Part shown: positions 61,793 to 64,000 of the stretch, piece by piece
How positions within the stretch are numbered: position 1 is the stretch's first letter
Layout of the letters: each line of letters starts with the position of its first letter
From: Trichococcus collinsii
GTDB lineage: Bacteria; Bacillota; Bacilli; Lactobacillales; Aerococcaceae
Direction: 5' to 3'
Assembly (NCBI RefSeq): GCF_900107505.1
Contig: NZ_FNQH01000002.1
Span: 310,001-374,000 of the forward strand
DNA: 64,000 nt
Translations under genes and position numbers: made by a program
Notes under the pieces: model-generated
What the model was told of the DNA's origin: nothing
Database searches by the model: none
The model's input: the letters and a program-made list of their open reading frames with translations, nothing else

Positions 61793-61821
61793 AGTATATA
61801 GCATTGCAACTAGTTTGTAAA
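61793..61821 (-). promoter_or_regulatory. padR operon promoter
   Basis: Minus-strand TTTACA (61816-61821) and TATACT (61793-61798) are separated by exactly 17 bases. The -35 sits inside operator O2 and the -10 is followed by operator O1. Confidence 0.75.
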
Positions 61822-61830
61822 ACAAAGTAG
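61810..61830. promoter_or_regulatory. PadR operator palindrome O2
   Basis: Half-sites CTAGTTTGT and ACAAAGTAG are separated by three bases (AAA). It overlaps the -35 of the padR promoter and shares its half-site sequence with O1. Confidence 0.7.
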
Positions 61831-61867
61831 CGTTTTCAATAATATATATAATTTTTTATATATTTTC

Positions 61868-61896
61868 TTGACCTATATATTCGGCAGGAGTATAAT
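61868..61896 (+). promoter_or_regulatory. Promoter of the Rgg-like regulator operon
   Basis: TTGACC (61868-61873) and TATAAT (61891-61896) are separated by 17 bases, a near-consensus housekeeping promoter facing the plus-strand genes. Confidence 0.82.
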
Positions 61897-61986
61897 CGCT
61901 TACATAAGGTATGTGAATATATAAACAAACGGTCAAGCTGGCTATCATTTGCCAGCATCCCACAAAATACTGAGTGGAGGGAAAAA

Positions 61987-62865
61987 ATGAACATCGAAAG
62001 ATTTATTGAAGCTCGCAAAGCGTTGAACCTCACGCAGATGGAACTGGCAGAAGGTATCTGCACCCAAGCTACTTTAAGCCGCTTCGAAAATAATGGTCAA
62101 GTTCCGAATTTGAAGATCTTGATCAAGCTGTGCAATCGACTGAATTTACCTCTGGGAGAATTGTTCCCCAAGGTAGGCGTCAAATATACAGAAACAACAG
62201 AAAAGATGAACCAAGCGGAATTTTTTCTGATCACAAGCGAATACGGGCAGGCTACTGCCTTGCTGCAGAGCATCTCCGTCAGCACAATCGAAGAAACTCC
62301 TTTGGCACTGCGCTTCCATTACTTGAACGGCTTCATCATGATTGCGCAGCAGGTTCCGGTGACGGATGTATTATTCACCTTCGATCAAATCTTGCTGTCT
62401 GATGATGAGGACAACGTGGAAATCTATCGCCTGCTGGCTTATACCGGTATTGGCATGGTATACAGCCGTGAAAAAAAACTGGAAAAGGCAGAGTTTTATT
62501 TCAGTAAGGTCCTGGAAAAAATTTACGCTTATCCCATCAACACTATGGAGGATGTCTGGCGTGTACTGAATATTGTTTTCCAAAGCGGTACCTTCTATTC
62601 CCTCATCAATGAGGTCGAATTGAGCAATGCACTGCTTTCCTATGCTGTCTCCATTTGTTCAGACAATCACGTGACCTACTATCTGGCCCGTGCAGCCATC
62701 CAGTTGGCCAAAAATGCCATCATCCAGGAGAAGCCGCAGCAAGAAGTGCTGGAATTGATCTACGATGCCAGAGCCTATTCGAAAATCAACAAAAACACGA
62801 TCGCGCTGAAAGAATTGGCGCAGTTAGAGAGCGAGATCCTTTCCGGGAATCCCGCAAAAGAATGA
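61987..62865 (+). CDS. Rgg-like helix-turn-helix regulator with TPR-type repeats
   Basis: A 292-residue cytoplasmic regulator. Residues 1-60 are an XRE helix-turn-helix (IERFIEARKALNLTQMELAE and LSRFENNGQVPNL). Residues 70-292 are helical repeats of the kind that bind short peptides in RRNPP family regulators (Rgg, PlcR). GGAGGG lies before the ATG. No candidate peptide pheromone gene was seen beside it. It is followed 28 bases later by apbE, so it may regulate or be cotranscribed with the flavin genes. Confidence 0.86.
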   Translation: MNIERFIEARKALNLTQMELAEGICTQATLSRFENNGQVPNLKILIKLCNRLNLPLGELFPKVGVKYTETTEKMNQAEFFLITSEYGQATALLQSISVSTIEETPLALRFHYLNGFIMIAQQVPVTDVLFTFDQILLSDDEDNVEIYRLLAYTGIGMVYSREKKLEKAEFYFSKVLEKIYAYPINTMEDVWRVLNIVFQSGTFYSLINEVELSNALLSYAVSICSDNHVTYYLARAAIQLAKNAIIQEKPQQEVLELIYDARAYSKINKNTIALKELAQLESEILSGNPAKE

Positions 62866-62893
62866 CACGTTTATCCTGAAGGTGGTGGAATAA

Positions 62894-63838
62894 ATGGAAC
62901 AAAGAAAGGCAACGGTACGTCTTATGGGAACGATCATCGATCTGCTTGTGACACACATGCACCCTGATGCTATTTTGGAGGAGGCGATCCGACGCCTGCG
63001 AATATACGAACAGCGGTTCAGCGCCAATGATCCAACGTCGGAGCTGATGCAGATCAATCACTTGGCAGGTAAAGCCCCTCTTGCCGTCCATCCTGATTTG
63101 TTCCACTTGATCAAGGTGGGGAAATACCACAGCTTAGCTCCCGGCAGTCATCTGAATATCGCGATCGGACCGTTGGTACAGACTTGGCGGATCGGTTTCG
63201 GTGATGCCAAAGTCCCGAATGCCGAAGAGATTCAACGGCTTCTCGCAATCACAGATCCCAGCAAAATCCTCTTGTCCGAGAAGGACCAGACCGTTTGCCT
63301 TCAGCAAGAAGGCATGTCCATCGACTTGGGGGCCGTGGCAAAAGGCTATATCGCTGATCTGCTGACGGCATACTTCAAGGAAGCCGGCGTAGCTTCCGCT
63401 CTCATCAATTTAGGCGGAAATGTGGTCGTGTTCGGACCATCCCAGAATCATGAAGATCCCTATTGGCGCATTGGCATCCAAAACCCACTACTCCCACGCG
63501 CGCACTATAGCGCGGTATTGAAGATCCAGAACCAATCAGCGGTTACCTCCGGTGTATATGAAAGACAACTGGAAGCCCAAGGCAAGCACTATCACCACAT
63601 TCTGGACCCCAAAACCGGCTATCCGGCTGAAACGGATGTCATCAGCCTGACCGTGGTTGCCGATGACTCTGTCGATGGGGAAATCTGGACGACCCGCTTG
63701 TTCGGCCAACCTGCCGACGTGATCCTTGCCACATTGGACCAATTGGAAGCAATCGACGGCATCCTGATCATAAAAGACGGCAGCCTCATCTGCTCCAAAG
63801 GTTTGGAAAACCGGCTGAAACGTAAACAGCCCGCCTAA
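62894..63838 (+). CDS. apbE: FAD:protein FMN transferase (ApbE family)
   Basis: A 314-residue flavin transferase that attaches FMN to Ser/Thr of target proteins. Motifs MGTIIDLLV, SIDLGAVAKGYIADL, SALINLGGNVVV, QSAVTSGVYER and HHILDPKTGYPAETD are present, including the Mg2+-binding Asp-Thr region. There is no signal peptide or lipobox, unlike exported ApbE proteins, so it acts in the cytoplasm. GAAGGTGG precedes the ATG. An FMN reductase gene follows, so a flavinylated redox enzyme is likely encoded downstream, beyond the window. Confidence 0.92.
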   Translation: MEQRKATVRLMGTIIDLLVTHMHPDAILEEAIRRLRIYEQRFSANDPTSELMQINHLAGKAPLAVHPDLFHLIKVGKYHSLAPGSHLNIAIGPLVQTWRIGFGDAKVPNAEEIQRLLAITDPSKILLSEKDQTVCLQQEGMSIDLGAVAKGYIADLLTAYFKEAGVASALINLGGNVVVFGPSQNHEDPYWRIGIQNPLLPRAHYSAVLKIQNQSAVTSGVYERQLEAQGKHYHHILDPKTGYPAETDVISLTVVADDSVDGEIWTTRLFGQPADVILATLDQLEAIDGILIIKDGSLICSKGLENRLKRKQPA

Positions 63839-63892
63839 TCACGTGTTTAAATGAATCATAAAAAAAACTAATATTTGGAAGGAAGTATTCAC

Positions 63893-64000
63893 ATGAATAA
63901 ATTAATCGGCCTCGTCGGCACAAACTCGGACCACTCCACTAACCGTATGCTGCTGCAATACATCCAAAAGCATTTTGCGGATAAGGCAGACATCGAAATC
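63893..64000 (+). CDS. NADPH-dependent FMN reductase, N-terminus (partial)
   Basis: The first 36 residues, [20 protein letters not shown] followed by [16 protein letters not shown], begin a flavodoxin-like reductase (the [10 protein letters not shown] loop binds the FMN phosphate). It runs off the right edge. GGAAGGAAG precedes the ATG. It lies 54 bases after apbE and is probably in the same operon. Confidence 0.85.
   Translation, partial: MNKLIGLVGTNSDHSTNRMLLQYIQKHFADKADIEI

Overview
The window looks like chromosome from a mid-GC Firmicute of the order Lactobacillales, most likely a Carnobacteriaceae member such as Trichococcus. This assignment is an inference from gene content and regulation: RAT/terminator antitermination of a beta-glucoside PTS, a T-box leader, a lysine riboswitch, a class B sortase, strong Shine-Dalgarno sites with many TTG/GTG starts, PadR and Rgg-like regulators, an ECF S component and a YwbE protein. 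No rRNA, tRNA, CRISPR array, transposase or phage module was seen.

Layout. 1-1.3 kb: the start of a beta-glucoside PTS gene and its LicT/BglG antiterminator, each behind its own RAT/terminator. 1.4-9.5 kb: a 51-bp tandem repeat, a YczE-like membrane protein, a pentapeptide-repeat protein, purine salvage (guanine deaminase, NCS2 permease), DegV, a Nudix hydrolase with a broken copy of its own 5' end about 1.1 kb upstream, and a GntR regulator. 9.7-15.0 kb: a tightly overlapping operon of a TerB-type protein, a DUF2791 (BrxD-like) ATPase and an Lhr-like (BrxHI-like) helicase. This is the best candidate for an unusual system, probably DNA processing or defence. 15.1-20.8 kb: an AraC remnant, two membrane proteins and a T-box-controlled amino-acid ABC transporter with two tandem binding proteins. 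20.9-33.7 kb: housekeeping genes (YwbE, PepF, ketopantoate reductase, pyridoxal kinase-like protein, ECF S component, AEC transporter, 5'-nucleotidase-like protein, HelD, CstB-like persulfide dioxygenase, DUF1345, VOC). 33.9-38.2 kb: riboswitch-controlled dapA, a 35-residue membrane peptide, an enolase-superfamily epimerase with an altered active site, an SDR and a DUF898-like protein.

38.2-45.1 kb: a divergent sortase B/fasciclin pair, a three-gene acyltransferase/esterase/zinc-ribbon operon and an ABC-2 exporter. 45.2-50.2 kb: a Fur-controlled divergent siderophore cluster, with an FhuCDBG-like importer facing an IruO-like flavin reductase. 50.3-58.9 kb: class I aldolase, a glutamate/aspartate-type ABC importer, a HAD phosphatase and a GPH sugar symporter. 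59.2-60.5 kb: scrambled remnants of a sucrose PTS/hydrolase locus. 60.5-64 kb: a PadR-controlled membrane protein with two operator palindromes, then an Rgg-like regulator, an ApbE flavin transferase and the start of an FMN reductase.

A GC-rich palindrome family (CTCCGG...CCGGAG) recurs in four intergenic regions, at about 8.6, 23.2, 36.8 and 57.3 kb.
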